A stretch of DNA of 64,000 nt from Acuticoccus sp. I52.16.1 (lineage in GTDB: Bacteria; Pseudomonadota; Alphaproteobacteria; Rhizobiales; Amorphaceae), in contig NZ_CP094828.1 of NCBI RefSeq assembly GCF_022865125.1, positions 1,860,001 through 1,924,000 of the forward strand. Reading direction: 5' to 3'. Below the pieces are notes generated by a model that saw only the letters and a list, made by a program, of their open reading frames with translations, ran no database searches and was not told where the DNA came from. The position numbers and the translations under genes are program-made. This document shows positions 41,418 to 50,468 of the stretch, one piece after another. The number at the start of each line of letters is the position of its first letter. Position 1 is the first letter of the stretch.

Positions 41418-41443
41418 AAGGGGCCGCCGGATGGCGACCCCTT
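41418..41443. terminator. Imperfect hairpin between convergent mscS-type and PRC-barrel genes
   Basis: AAGGGG/CCCCTT arms with inner GCC/GGC pairs and one internal mismatch, loop GGAT. The T-run is poor on both strands. Position between convergent genes supports a weak terminator. Confidence 0.4.
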
Positions 41444-41468
41444 CCCCCATTGGTACCGCGTCGACCGA

Positions 41469-42266
41469 TTAGTTGGTCGGGGCGGTGCCCATCCCGGTGC
41501 CGGTGGCGGTGCCGGCACCCGCCGCAGCGGACTCGGCCTGCATCTGCACATCCTCGGCAGTCATGAACTCGGGCGCGGCTTCCAGCTCCTCGGCCGTCAG
41601 ATCGGCCATGAAGTAGGTGTCGCGGTCCTCGTCCTGGGTCATCTCCAGACGGGAGAGCTCGATGGCGACGTTCTTCTCGCCGACGCCGAGGAACCCACCG
41701 ACGCCGATCACGACGCCCTCGATCTTGCCGTCGGACGTGATGATCATGTCGTTCACGTCGCCGACTTCTTCGTCAGCCGCGTTGTAGACGGTCGCATCGA
41801 GCAGCGTCGAGGCGAGGTAGGTGTCCGCGGACTGTTCGAAGATCTGGCCTTCGACGGGTGTCCCCTCCTCGACCTCTGCGGTCTCGGTTTCGGTCGCCTC
41901 GTCCATGGCGTCGTCGGCGGCGTCAGCGGCCTGCTCGGCCTCGTCGGCAGCCTCGCTCGCCGCGGCAGTGGCCGCATCGGCAGCATCGTCAGCGGCCTCG
42001 GCGGTCGCATCGGTGGCGTTGTCCGCGGCCTGGGCGGTCGCGTCGGCGGCGTTGTCCGCGGCCTCGGCGGTCTTCTCGGCGGCGTTGCCGGCAGCCTCGG
42101 CGGTCGCCGACGCAGCGTTGTCCACGGCCTCACCAGCCTGCTCGGCCGGGCCGTCGCTCTTGACGACGGTCACGTTCGCATCATTGGTCTGCGCCATGAC
42201 CGGGGCTGCCGAGAACAGCACCAGTGCAGACGCGGTCGCGAGCCAAAGGTTCTTCTTAGAAGACAT
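41469..42266 (-). CDS. Exported PRC-barrel protein with 11-residue alanine-rich repeats
   Basis: 265 residues with a signal peptide ending at APVMAQT. Residues ~45-120 consist of about seven tandem 11-mers such as EAVDNAASATA, EAAGNAAEKTA, EAADNAADATA, QAADNATDATA. This is the 11-mer amphipathic periodicity of LEA/apolipoprotein-like helices. A PRC-barrel domain follows (~145-225: LLDATVYNAADEEVGDVNDM, GVVIGVGGFLGVGEKNVAI). Envelope PRC-barrel proteins of this kind are common stress-related proteins in the order. A role in envelope stress or desiccation is inference. Confidence 0.85.
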   Translation of the reverse strand: MSSKKNLWLATASALVLFSAAPVMAQTNDANVTVVKSDGPAEQAGEAVDNAASATAEAAGNAAEKTAEAADNAADATAQAADNATDATAEAADDAADAATAAASEAADEAEQAADAADDAMDEATETETAEVEEGTPVEGQIFEQSADTYLASTLLDATVYNAADEEVGDVNDMIITSDGKIEGVVIGVGGFLGVGEKNVAIELSRLEMTQDEDRDTYFMADLTAEELEAAPEFMTAEDVQMQAESAAAGAGTATGTGMGTAPTN

Positions 42267-42577
42267 GACTATGCCCTTCGTGGTCTGTCCAGTAATAGCG
42301 GAGCGATTATACTCTCCGCATCTATGCCCACTGGCCGCATCCGCTTCGCTTTGACATGAGCGGCACGGTCAGCTGCATCGCGGTGAGTAAATAGCTGGGC
42401 CGCAACTTCGTTCCGATTCACGCAAGACGATTTTTTGGTTTTTGTTGCGCCAGGCGGTCGCACCCCACGGCCCCCCGTGGCTGGCGTCCGCCGGCGCGCC
42501 CCCGTTGACATGGGCGGTCAGGGAGGTCTGATGGGGAGGATGCCCCGGTCGAGGGGCGAAACTCCAAGTGGCAAATC
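42267..42577. other. Divergent intergenic region between the PRC-barrel gene and puuA
   Basis: 311 bases without a gene. Leftward: TATAAT (minus strand, 42306-42311) lies inside an inverted repeat GCGGAG-N10-CTCCGC (42298-42319), a plausible -10 and operator for the PRC-barrel gene. Rightward: TTGACA (42505-42510) with TCTGAT 16 bases later is a plausible but weak promoter for puuA. The centre (42390-42440) is T-rich. Confidence 0.45.
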
Positions 42578-43990
42578 GTGGATCAGAAGTCCCCACCCTC
42601 CGTCTCCGGCCTCGAACCCTCCGAAACCCGCGCCCGCGGCGTCGCGGACCACAAGGCCGCGGTGGAATGGCTGAAGGCCCGCGGTATCCAGGACGTGGAG
42701 TGCATCGTTCCCGACCAGGCCGGCGTCGCCCGCGGCAAGCTGATGCCGACGGAGAAATTCGCCCGCTCCCCGTCGATCACGATGCCGACGTCGATCTTCG
42801 CGCAGACCATCGCGGGCGACTATCCGCCCGAGGACGGCGAGTTCGTCTATGATCCGACCGACGGCGATCTCATCTTCGACCCGGATTATTCCACGTTGGC
42901 GATCGTCCCGTGGGCCTCGGACCCCGCGGCCCAGCTGATCCACGACGCGCGCCACAAGGACGGCCGCCCGGTCGACCATGCGCCGCGGAACGTGCTGAAG
43001 CGCGTGGTCGAGCTCTATGAGCGCAAGGGCCTGCGCCCGGTCGTCGCACCCGAGATCGAGTTCTACCTCGTCAAGCCGAACACCGACCCGGACTACCCGC
43101 TGGAGCCGCCGATCGGGCGCTCGGGCCGGCCCGAGATCGGCCGACAGTCCTTCTCGATCGCCGCCGTCAACGAATTCGACGATCTGTTCGACGATATCTA
43201 CGACTACGCCGAGGCGCAGGGCCTCGAGATCGACACCCTCATCCACGAAGAGGGCGCCGCGCAGATGGAGATCAACCTCCTCCACGGCGACGCGGTGGAC
43301 CTCGCCGACCAGGTCTTCCTGTTCAAGCGCACGCTGCGCGAGGCGGCCTTGCGCCACAAGATGTACGCCACGTTCATGGCCAAGCCGATGTCCGGCGAGC
43401 CCGGCTCGGCGATGCACATCCATGCCTCGCTCGTCGATCACGAGAGCGGCAAGACGATCTTCTCCGACGACGAGGGCAACCCGACGAAGGAGTTCTTCTA
43501 CTTCATCGCCGGGCACCAGAAGTACCTGCCGGCGGTGATGTGCATCCTGGCGCCCTACGTGAACTCCTACCGCCGGCTGGAGCGCTTTTCGGCCAGCCCC
43601 ACCAACGTCTCCTGGGGCTACGACAACCGCACCGTCGGGCTGCGCGTCCCGCACGGCCCGCCCGCGGCGCGCCGGCTCGAGAACCGCATCCCCTCGTCGG
43701 ACGCCAACCCCTACCTCGCCGTCGCCGCCTCGCTCGCCTGCGGCCTCCTGGGCCTGGAGGAGGGCCAGCACCCGGACGACCCGATCGACGGGTCGGCCTC
43801 CTCCCTCCCCTTCGGCCTGCCGCGCGATCTCCTCAACGCCGTCACCCTGTTCGAGGAGTGCGAGCCGCTGAGCGACATCTTCGGCAAGAGCTTCGTGTCG
43901 ACCTTCCGCGCCATCAAACAGGCCGAGTACGAGACGTACATGCGCGTCATCAGTCCTTGGGAGCGCGAGTACCTGCTCCTCAACGTCTGA
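42578..43990 (+). CDS. puuA: Glutamine-synthetase-family gamma-glutamylpolyamine synthetase
   Basis: 470 residues, the length of PuuA. It ligates glutamate to putrescine or a related amine with ATP. The glutamine-synthetase fold is seen in the catalytic blocks APEIEFYL, HEEGAAQMEINLLHGD, GSAMHIHASL and NRTVGLRVPHGPPAARRLE. GTG start at 42578. The puuB-like oxidase follows after 10 bases, which supports polyamine use rather than nitrogen assimilation. Which amine is used is not certain. Confidence 0.9.
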   Translation: MDQKSPPSVSGLEPSETRARGVADHKAAVEWLKARGIQDVECIVPDQAGVARGKLMPTEKFARSPSITMPTSIFAQTIAGDYPPEDGEFVYDPTDGDLIFDPDYSTLAIVPWASDPAAQLIHDARHKDGRPVDHAPRNVLKRVVELYERKGLRPVVAPEIEFYLVKPNTDPDYPLEPPIGRSGRPEIGRQSFSIAAVNEFDDLFDDIYDYAEAQGLEIDTLIHEEGAAQMEINLLHGDAVDLADQVFLFKRTLREAALRHKMYATFMAKPMSGEPGSAMHIHASLVDHESGKTIFSDDEGNPTKEFFYFIAGHQKYLPAVMCILAPYVNSYRRLERFSASPTNVSWGYDNRTVGLRVPHGPPAARRLENRIPSSDANPYLAVAASLACGLLGLEEGQHPDDPIDGSASSLPFGLPRDLLNAVTLFEECEPLSDIFGKSFVSTFRAIKQAEYETYMRVISPWEREYLLLNV

Positions 43991-44000
43991 GGCGGCGGCC

Positions 44001-45341
44001 ATGTCCGACACCGTCTACGCCGAGGACGCCAGCGTCCCCGCACCCCAGACCGCACCCGAGGCTCTGCCCGAGCGGGCCGACGTCGTCGTCATCGGCGGCG
44101 GCCTCACCGGGCTGTCGACCGCGCTCCACCTCGCCCGCGCCGGCCGCTTCGTCGCGCTGGTGGAGGCGGGCGCGATCGGCGACGGCGCGTCGGGCCGCAA
44201 CGGCGGCCAGCTGCATCCGGGCCAGCGGCGCGATCAGGTCTGGCTCACCAAACGCCTCGGCGAGGGCATCGCGGACGAGTTGTGGGAGCTGGGCGAGGAG
44301 GCCGTCGCGCTGGTGCACAGCCTGCGGGCGGAACTCGGCGCCGACTGCGACTTCCGCCCCGGCCTAATCGACGCCGCCCACACCCAGGCCGCGTTCGACG
44401 ACAGCCGCGCCTACGCCGACCATCTGTTCGAGCGCTACGGCGTCACCCCGGAGTTCATGGACCGCGACCAGCTGGCCGCCGCCATCGGCTCGCGCCGCTA
44501 TGTCGGCGGGGTGCATGATTCCACCGGCGGCCACCTCAACCCGCTGGCGCTGGTCACCGCGCTGGCCGAGGCGGCCGAGAAGGCCGGCGCCCACCTCTTC
44601 CAACAGACCACCGCCGAAGGCTTCGAGACCCGGAGCGGCGGCGTCGAGGTCACGGTGCGGCGCCGCGGCGCCCGCGCCCAGGCCATCCGGGCCGACGCGG
44701 TGGTCCTCGCCGGCAACGGCTACCTCTCCGGCCTGGAGCCGCGGATCGAGACGCGGGTCCTGCCGCTGGTGAACCACATCGCCGCGACCGAGCCGCTCGA
44801 CGTCTCGCCCATCCCCGGCGGCGAGGCAGTGTCCGACACGCGCGCCGTGATCCGCTACTTCCGCGTCGATGCCGAAAACCGCATGATCTTCGGAGGCGGT
44901 GAGAGCTACGGCCCGGTCGCGGCCGACGTCGCCGCCATCGTCCGCCCCTACCTCGCCGAGGTGTACCCGCAGCTGAAAGACGTGCCGATCGCCGCGGCCT
45001 GGTCCGGCACGCTCGGCATTACCCGCACACGCTGCCCGTTCATCCGGCGGCTGGAGCCCGGCATCTACGCGGCGGTCGGCTATTCGGGCCAGGGCGTCGG
45101 CCTCGCCACCTTCGCCGGCAAGGTCATCGCCGAGGCGATCGCCGGCGATACCGGCCGGCTCGACGTCTTCGCCCACCTGCCGGTGCCGCCCTACCCCGGC
45201 GGGACGCGCTTCCTCGGCCCCCTCGCCGTGCTGGCCATGACGTGGTTCTCCCTGCGCGACCGGCTCGCCTTGCCCGCGATCCCGCGCCCCGGCGGCAGCG
45301 CCACGCCAAGTGTCGCACCCGGCGAGGACCCGCCCGCCTGA
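44001..45341 (+). CDS. puuB: FAD-dependent gamma-glutamylputrescine oxidase-like enzyme
   Basis: 446 residues of the DAO/glycine-oxidase fold. The N-terminal Rossmann motif VVVIGGGLTGLSTALHLA binds FAD. GASGRNGGQLHPGQ is typical of the PuuB/ordL group, and a C-terminal AVGYSGQGVGLATFAGK closes the FAD site. A short hydrophobic tail lies near residues 410-420. It pairs with the upstream synthetase to oxidise the gamma-glutamylated amine. Later pathway genes (puuC, puuD) are not in this window. Confidence 0.9.
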   Translation: MSDTVYAEDASVPAPQTAPEALPERADVVVIGGGLTGLSTALHLARAGRFVALVEAGAIGDGASGRNGGQLHPGQRRDQVWLTKRLGEGIADELWELGEEAVALVHSLRAELGADCDFRPGLIDAAHTQAAFDDSRAYADHLFERYGVTPEFMDRDQLAAAIGSRRYVGGVHDSTGGHLNPLALVTALAEAAEKAGAHLFQQTTAEGFETRSGGVEVTVRRRGARAQAIRADAVVLAGNGYLSGLEPRIETRVLPLVNHIAATEPLDVSPIPGGEAVSDTRAVIRYFRVDAENRMIFGGGESYGPVAADVAAIVRPYLAEVYPQLKDVPIAAAWSGTLGITRTRCPFIRRLEPGIYAAVGYSGQGVGLATFAGKVIAEAIAGDTGRLDVFAHLPVPPYPGGTRFLGPLAVLAMTWFSLRDRLALPAIPRPGGSATPSVAPGEDPPA

Positions 45342-45547
45342 GCCGGTGGCCGCGCCACGACCCGATGATGCGCCGCCCGGCCGCCCAACCCGCCGATCGC
45401 GCGCGATACGAAAGATCCTGGATACCAAACGCTCAAAGATGAACCGAATTCGATATTTTTGTGCACCTTACTGAAACATTACAATTCCCAGTATAGAATA
45501 GCCGTGGCCCTTGTCGCGCGGCGCGGCGAGCGCAAGTTAGTCGGAAT

Positions 45548-46309
45548 ATGGCCCAGCTCGCACTTGTGACCGGCGCATCATCCGGCATCGGAGAAGCCCT
45601 CGCGCAACGCATCGCCGCCGATGGGGTCGATCTGATCCTCGTCGCGCGGCGTGAAGACCGGCTGCGCGCACTCGCCGCCGATCTGCCCGTCGAGGCGCAC
45701 GTCGTCCCGCTCGACCTCACCGAGCGCGGTGCGCCCGAGGCGTTGATGGCCGAAGTCGCGCGCTACGGCCGCCCCATCGACATCCTCGTCAACAACGCCG
45801 GTTTCGGGCACGCCGGCGCCTTCGCCAAGCAGCCGCTGGAGCCCGAGCTCGGCATGGTCGACCTCAACATCCGCGCCCTCGTCGAGCTGACGCACCGCGT
45901 GCTGCCGCTGCTGATCGAACGCGGCCACGGCGGCATCCTTAACGTCGCTTCCACGGCCGCGTTCGTGCCGGGGCCGTTCGTCTCGGTCTACTACGCCAGC
46001 AAGGCGTTCGTGCTGTCGCTGTCGGAGGGGTTGTCGGAAGAGGTCCGGGGCACCGGCGTCACCGTGACCGCCCTCTGTCCGGGGCCGACGACGTCGGAGT
46101 TCGGCGCGGTCTCGGGTATGGAGCACTCGCGCCTCTTCAAGGGCGTGAAGCGCATGTCCTCGCCGCAGGTGGCCGACATCGGCTGGGCCGGCTTCAAGGC
46201 CGGTCGCCGCGTGGTGATCCCCGGCTGGCAGAACCGCATGTCGAGCGTGGTCACCAAGCACGGCCCGCACCGGCTGCTGCTGCCGGTCATCCGCTACCTT
46301 CAGAGCTGA
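45548..46309 (+). CDS. Short-chain dehydrogenase/reductase
   Basis: 253 residues of the classical SDR family (DltE/YqjQ-like group). The cofactor motif TGASSGIGEALA, NNAGFGHAG, the catalytic Ser in VASTAAF, and YYASKAF with the Tyr-Lys pair are present. An Arg (ARREDRL) at the end of the second strand suggests NADP. The 206-base upstream gap is A/T-rich near 45440-45500 and probably holds its promoter. The last 23 bases overlap the convergent DUF2726 gene. Substrate unknown. Confidence 0.92.
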   Translation: MAQLALVTGASSGIGEALAQRIAADGVDLILVARREDRLRALAADLPVEAHVVPLDLTERGAPEALMAEVARYGRPIDILVNNAGFGHAGAFAKQPLEPELGMVDLNIRALVELTHRVLPLLIERGHGGILNVASTAAFVPGPFVSVYYASKAFVLSLSEGLSEEVRGTGVTVTALCPGPTTSEFGAVSGMEHSRLFKGVKRMSSPQVADIGWAGFKAGRRVVIPGWQNRMSSVVTKHGPHRLLLPVIRYLQS

Positions 46310-46805
46310 CCTTCGGCGCCCGCGCCGTCCGCGAGCCGATCACGCGGGCGATCTCGGCCCGGTCGTACTGCCGGCGCACGGGGAAGCGGTAGAGCGGCAG
46401 ACCCGCCCCCGCGAGCGCACCGTCGACGAACCGGTCGCGCGCCTTTCGATCGCGCCGCTCGTGGCTGGAATCGTCCAGCTCGATGGCGCAGACCGGCTCC
46501 AGCGACTGCGGGTCGAGGACGACGAAATCCACGTGCTTCTGCGCAATCTTGTGAAACGCCTTCCAATATACCCGCTTGCGCGCCCGCACCGCCAAGAGAT
46601 CGGCGATCCGCACCTTGGTGACGACGACGCCGCGCGGTCCCGCAGCCTCCAGCAGCGCCCGGTAGAAGCGCTTCTCGGCCGGGCTGAGCAGGGCCCGCCG
46701 GACATAGCGCGGCCGCCGGCCCAGCAGCACTGCCGCCAGCACCAGCGCCGCGAGCCCGACTAGCGCGGGGAGGAGGAAGGGAGAAGAGGTCAGGGTCCGT
46801 CCCAC
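46287..46805 (-). CDS. DUF2726 membrane-anchored nuclease-like protein
   Basis: 172 residues. One N-terminal membrane helix (LLPALVGLAALVLAAVLLG) is followed by a DUF2726 domain with LSPAEKRFYRALLEA, HVDFVVLDPQSLEPVCAIEL and DDSSH. The D…E-x-D spacing resembles a PD-(D/E)xK-like core, which is the known fold prediction for this family. Function is unknown. It overlaps the SDR gene convergently by 23 bases. Confidence 0.85.
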   Translation of the reverse strand: MGRTLTSSPFLLPALVGLAALVLAAVLLGRRPRYVRRALLSPAEKRFYRALLEAAGPRGVVVTKVRIADLLAVRARKRVYWKAFHKIAQKHVDFVVLDPQSLEPVCAIELDDSSHERRDRKARDRFVDGALAGAGLPLYRFPVRRQYDRAEIARVIGSRTARAPKVSSEGSG

Positions 46806-46897
46806 AGGCGGAAGACGGGCGCGGCGCCGGGGATGCGCGCCGCCGCTCCGCCCGGGAGGATACGGACGGCGCCCGCCCGGTCAAGCCGCGCCGGACC

Positions 46898-47869
46898 TCA
46901 CGCCCGCAGCGCCAGCCCGGTCGACGACAGCCGCAAGAGGAGCTTCTGCAGGAGGATGAACCCCAGCAGCAGGAGACCGATGACGATCTTCGTCCACCAG
47001 CTCGACAGCGTGCCGTCGAAGACGATGTAGGTCTGGATCGTGCCCATCGTCAGAACGCCGATCAACGTGCCGAAGACGAAGCCCGCCCCGCCCGTCAGCA
47101 GCGTACCGCCGATGACGACGGCGGCGATGGCGGTCAGCTCCGTGCCGACGGTGGCGAGCGGATAGCCCGAGCCGGTGTAGATCGAGAAGACGATGCCCGA
47201 CAGGCCGGCCATGAAGCCGGAGAAGGCGTAGATGCCCACCGTCGTCGGTCCCACCTTCACGCCCATCAGCCGCGCCGTCGCCTCGCCGCCGCCGAGCGCG
47301 AAGACGCCGGCGCCGAAGCGCGTGCGGTGCGCGATCACCATGCCGACGGCCACCACGACCAGCATGACGACGCCGATGAGGCGCAGCCGCCCCTTGCCGG
47401 GCATCAGCCAGTAGACGTCGTCCAGCCAGTCGTAGAAGGCGTGCTCGATGGGGACCGAGTCGATCGTCAGCATGTAGGCCGCACCGCGAGCGAGGAACAT
47501 CCCCGCCAAGGTGACGATGAAGGGCGGCATCGCCAACGCATGGATCAGCCACCCCATGAAGGCGCCGAACGCGGTGGTGAGCACCAGCAGCATGGCGAAC
47601 ACCATCAGCGGATGGGCGCCCGTGTCCCGCAGGACCACGGCGATGAAGACGCCCGAGAAGGCGATCACCGAGCCGACCGACAGGTCGATCCCGCCCGACA
47701 GGATGACGATGGTCATCCCCACCGCGACGATGCCGAGATAGGCGTTGTCCGTCAGAAGGTTGCCCACGACGCGGGTCGACAGCATGAACGGGAACTGCAT
47801 CGTGCAGACCACCCACGCGGCGAGGAAGATCGCGACGGTGGCGGCCAGCGGATAGAGACGCGGGTTCAT
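46898..47869 (-). CDS. yjfF: Sugar ABC transporter permease (YjfF-like)
   Basis: A 323-residue CUT2-family permease with about nine membrane segments and the signature blocks NAYLGIVAVGMTIVILSGGI DLSVGS and GGTLLTGGAGFVFGTLIGVL. The ATG at 47869 overlaps the ytfT-like stop by four bases. It is the last gene of a ytfQ-ytfR-ytfT-yjfF order matching the E. coli galactofuranose importer. Confidence 0.92.
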   Translation of the reverse strand: MNPRLYPLAATVAIFLAAWVVCTMQFPFMLSTRVVGNLLTDNAYLGIVAVGMTIVILSGGIDLSVGSVIAFSGVFIAVVLRDTGAHPLMVFAMLLVLTTAFGAFMGWLIHALAMPPFIVTLAGMFLARGAAYMLTIDSVPIEHAFYDWLDDVYWLMPGKGRLRLIGVVMLVVVAVGMVIAHRTRFGAGVFALGGGEATARLMGVKVGPTTVGIYAFSGFMAGLSGIVFSIYTGSGYPLATVGTELTAIAAVVIGGTLLTGGAGFVFGTLIGVLTMGTIQTYIVFDGTLSSWWTKIVIGLLLLGFILLQKLLLRLSSTGLALRA

Positions 47870-48891
47870 CGCAGCGGCTCCTCGGCCGGGGCGGGCGGTG
47901 CCTCGCGGCGGCGACGCGCGGCGCCGCGCATGAAGTGCCAGTGATGCACCAGATTGGGGCTCTGCAACACGAGGATCGCGAGCACGAGCCCCGCCTTGAT
48001 CACGAGGTTGTATTCGGAGGGGAAGCCGGCCAGCAGGATCCCGGTGTCCACCGTCTGGATGATCAGCGCGCCGATGAGCGCGGCGGCGACGGAGAAGCGC
48101 CCGCCCAGCAGCGAGTTCCCGCCCACCACCACCGCGAGGATCGCGTCCAGCTCCAGCCAGAGGCCGGCGTTGTTGGCGTCCGCGCCGCGGATGTCGGCCG
48201 TGGCGACGATGCCGGCGAGCGCCGCGCACAACCCCGAGGCGACGTAGACCGCGATCAGCAGCACGGTGGCGTTCACCCCGGCGAGGCTGCTGGCGGCCCG
48301 GTTCACCCCGGTCGCCTCGATCAGCAGGCCGAGCGCGGTGCAGCGCATGAGGAGCGCGACGCCGACGCCGGTCGCGAGCCACAGCCATGTCGGCACCGGC
48401 AACCCGAGGACGGCGCCGGAGCCGAGGAAGGCCAGACCGTCGTGCGAGAAGGTGAGGATGCGCCCCTCGGTGATGAGTTGGGCGATGCCGCGGCCGGAGG
48501 TCATCAGGATCAGCGTCGCGACGATCGGCTGGATACCGAAGACGGCGACGAGGCAACCGTTCCACAGCCCCGCCGCGGCACCCGCCAGCAGCGCCAGCCC
48601 CAACGCACCGGCGAGACCGAGGCCGGAGGTGATCGCCCATGCCGCCACCGCCCCGGTGATGGCCATGACGGTGCCGACCGAGAGGTCGATCCCGCGCGTC
48701 GCGATGACCAGCGTCATGCCGATCGCCAGGAGCGCCACGGGGGCGCCGCGCTTCAGGATGTCGATGATCGGGCCGACGAAGCGCCCGTCGGACATCGTCA
48801 CGCGCAGGAAATCCGGGAAGACGAGCGTCACCAGCCCCATCAGCACGGCGAGCGTGAGAAGCTGCGGCAGGACGCGGCGAAAGGTCGTCAT
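47866..48891 (-). CDS. ytfT: Sugar ABC transporter permease (YtfT-like)
   Basis: 341 residues, a CUT2 permease with ALLAIGMTLVIATRGIDLSV and AVVVGGNSLLGGRFSVAAAL. It is translationally coupled (ATGA) to the ATPase gene before it and to yjfF after it, so the two permeases probably form a heterodimeric channel. Confidence 0.92.
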   Translation of the reverse strand: MTTFRRVLPQLLTLAVLMGLVTLVFPDFLRVTMSDGRFVGPIIDILKRGAPVALLAIGMTLVIATRGIDLSVGTVMAITGAVAAWAITSGLGLAGALGLALLAGAAAGLWNGCLVAVFGIQPIVATLILMTSGRGIAQLITEGRILTFSHDGLAFLGSGAVLGLPVPTWLWLATGVGVALLMRCTALGLLIEATGVNRAASSLAGVNATVLLIAVYVASGLCAALAGIVATADIRGADANNAGLWLELDAILAVVVGGNSLLGGRFSVAAALIGALIIQTVDTGILLAGFPSEYNLVIKAGLVLAILVLQSPNLVHHWHFMRGAARRRREAPPAPAEEPLR

Positions 48892-50411
48892 GCGGCGTCC
48901 TCGGTAGCGTCAGGGGCGGCGTCCGGAGCCGCGATGGCGCGCACGATGGCGTCGGAAGCGATCTCGGCGCCCGTCAGCTCGGCGACGTGCCGGCGATCAC
49001 GCACGACAATGATCCGATCCGACACGGCGATCAGCTCGTCCAGCTCGGAGGAGATGACGAGGATCGACATGCCCGACGCCGTCACCTCGCCGATCAGGCG
49101 GACGATCTCGGCGTGGGCGCCGACGTCGATGCCGCGGGTCGGCTCGTCGAGGATGAGGAAGCGCGGGTTCATGGCGAGCCAGCGGGCGAGCACCACCTTC
49201 TGCTGATTGCCGCCCGAGAGGTCGCCGATCGGCTGCTCCGGGCCGGAAGTGCGGATATCGAGCCGGCGGATGTAGTCCTGCGCGAGCTTCAGCTGCTCCG
49301 CGCGCGGGATCGGACGGGCCCAGCCGCGCCGGGCCTGGAGCGCCAAGGCGATATTCTCGCGCACCGAAAGATCGGCGACGATGCCGTCGGCCTTGCGCTC
49401 CTCCGGCGCGAAGCCGAACCCGGCGGCGATCGCGGCGCGCGGCGAGGAGAGGTCGAGCGGCCCCGCGGTGTCCCGCGCCGTGCCGGACTGCGCATGCGCG
49501 ACGCCGAACATCAGCTCCGCGCTCTCGGTCCGGCCCGAGCCGAGAAGGCCTGCGAGGCCCAGCACCTCGCCACGGCCCACCGTGAGGTCGAACGGCTCGA
49601 TATGCCCGCGCCGGCCGTAGTTCTCGAACCGCAACAGCTCGGGGCGTGTCGCGGTGCCGTCGTGTGCCTTGGCGTGGTCGGTCAGCTCTTCCTCGAGGGC
49701 GCGGCCGAGCATGTGCTCGATGAGGCGCACGCGGTCGAGGTCTGCGGTCGCCTCGGTCGTCACCTTGCGGCCGTTGCGCAGGACGGTGACGCGGTCGGTC
49801 AGCGCGAACACCTGGTCGAGGAAGTGGGAGACGAAGATGATGCCGAGCCCGCGGTCGCGCAGCCGGCGCACCACGGCGAACAGCATCTCCACCTCGCGCG
49901 CGTCCAGGCTGGCGGTCGGCTCGTCGAGGATCAGCACCTTGCCCGACAGCGCCACCGCGCGGGCGATGGCGACGATCTGCCGGATCGCCACCGAGTAGGC
50001 CGCGAGGTCGCGTGTCACGTCGATGTCGAGGCCGTAGCCGTCCAGCATCGCCTCGGCGAGGCGGCGCTGGGCGCGGCCGTTCACCATGCCGAACCGCAGC
50101 GGCTCGCGCCCGAAGGTGAGGTTCTGCGCCACGGTCAGATTGGGCAGGAGGTTCACCTCCTGGTAGACGGTGCCGATGCCGAGGTCCTGCGCCTCGGAGG
50201 TCGAGCGCGGCGAGATCGCCTCGCCGTCCAGCGTGATGGTGCCGTCGTCGCGCCGATACGCGCCGGTCAGGCACTTGATGAGGGTCGACTTGCCGGCCCC
50301 GTTCTCTCCCAGCAGCGCGTGGATCTCGCCGGCCGCGAGGTCGAAGTCGACCGCGTCCAGCGCGACGGTGCCGGGGAAGGTCTTGGTCAGCGAACGCAGG
50401 GTCAGGAGCAT
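48888..50411 (-). CDS. ytfR: Sugar ABC transporter ATPase with two nucleotide-binding domains (YtfR-like)
   Basis: 507 residues with duplicated ABC cassettes. Cassette 1: Walker [11 protein letters not shown], Walker B VLILDEPTASL. Cassette 2: degenerate Walker A (GLLGSGRTE), signature [15 protein letters not shown], Walker [14 protein letters not shown]. This is the RbsA/MglA/YtfR arrangement. It is coupled to ytfT by a four-base overlap. Confidence 0.95.
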   Translation of the reverse strand: MLLTLRSLTKTFPGTVALDAVDFDLAAGEIHALLGENGAGKSTLIKCLTGAYRRDDGTITLDGEAISPRSTSEAQDLGIGTVYQEVNLLPNLTVAQNLTFGREPLRFGMVNGRAQRRLAEAMLDGYGLDIDVTRDLAAYSVAIRQIVAIARAVALSGKVLILDEPTASLDAREVEMLFAVVRRLRDRGLGIIFVSHFLDQVFALTDRVTVLRNGRKVTTEATADLDRVRLIEHMLGRALEEELTDHAKAHDGTATRPELLRFENYGRRGHIEPFDLTVGRGEVLGLAGLLGSGRTESAELMFGVAHAQSGTARDTAGPLDLSSPRAAIAAGFGFAPEERKADGIVADLSVRENIALALQARRGWARPIPRAEQLKLAQDYIRRLDIRTSGPEQPIGDLSGGNQQKVVLARWLAMNPRFLILDEPTRGIDVGAHAEIVRLIGEVTASGMSILVISSELDELIAVSDRIIVVRDRRHVAELTGAEIASDAIVRAIAAPDAAPDATEDAA

Positions 50412-50428
50412 GGTGGCCCTCCTCCAGC

Positions 50429-50462
50429 CGGGCCGGCGCGGGTGGATCCCCGCGCCGGCCCG
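50429..50462 (-). other. Intercistronic hairpin after ytfQ
   Basis: Perfect 14-bp stem CGGGCCGGCGCGGG with a 6-base loop, directly downstream of the binding-protein stop and just upstream of the ATPase gene. There is no T-run. Confidence 0.65.
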
Positions 50463-50468
50463 CGCGCC

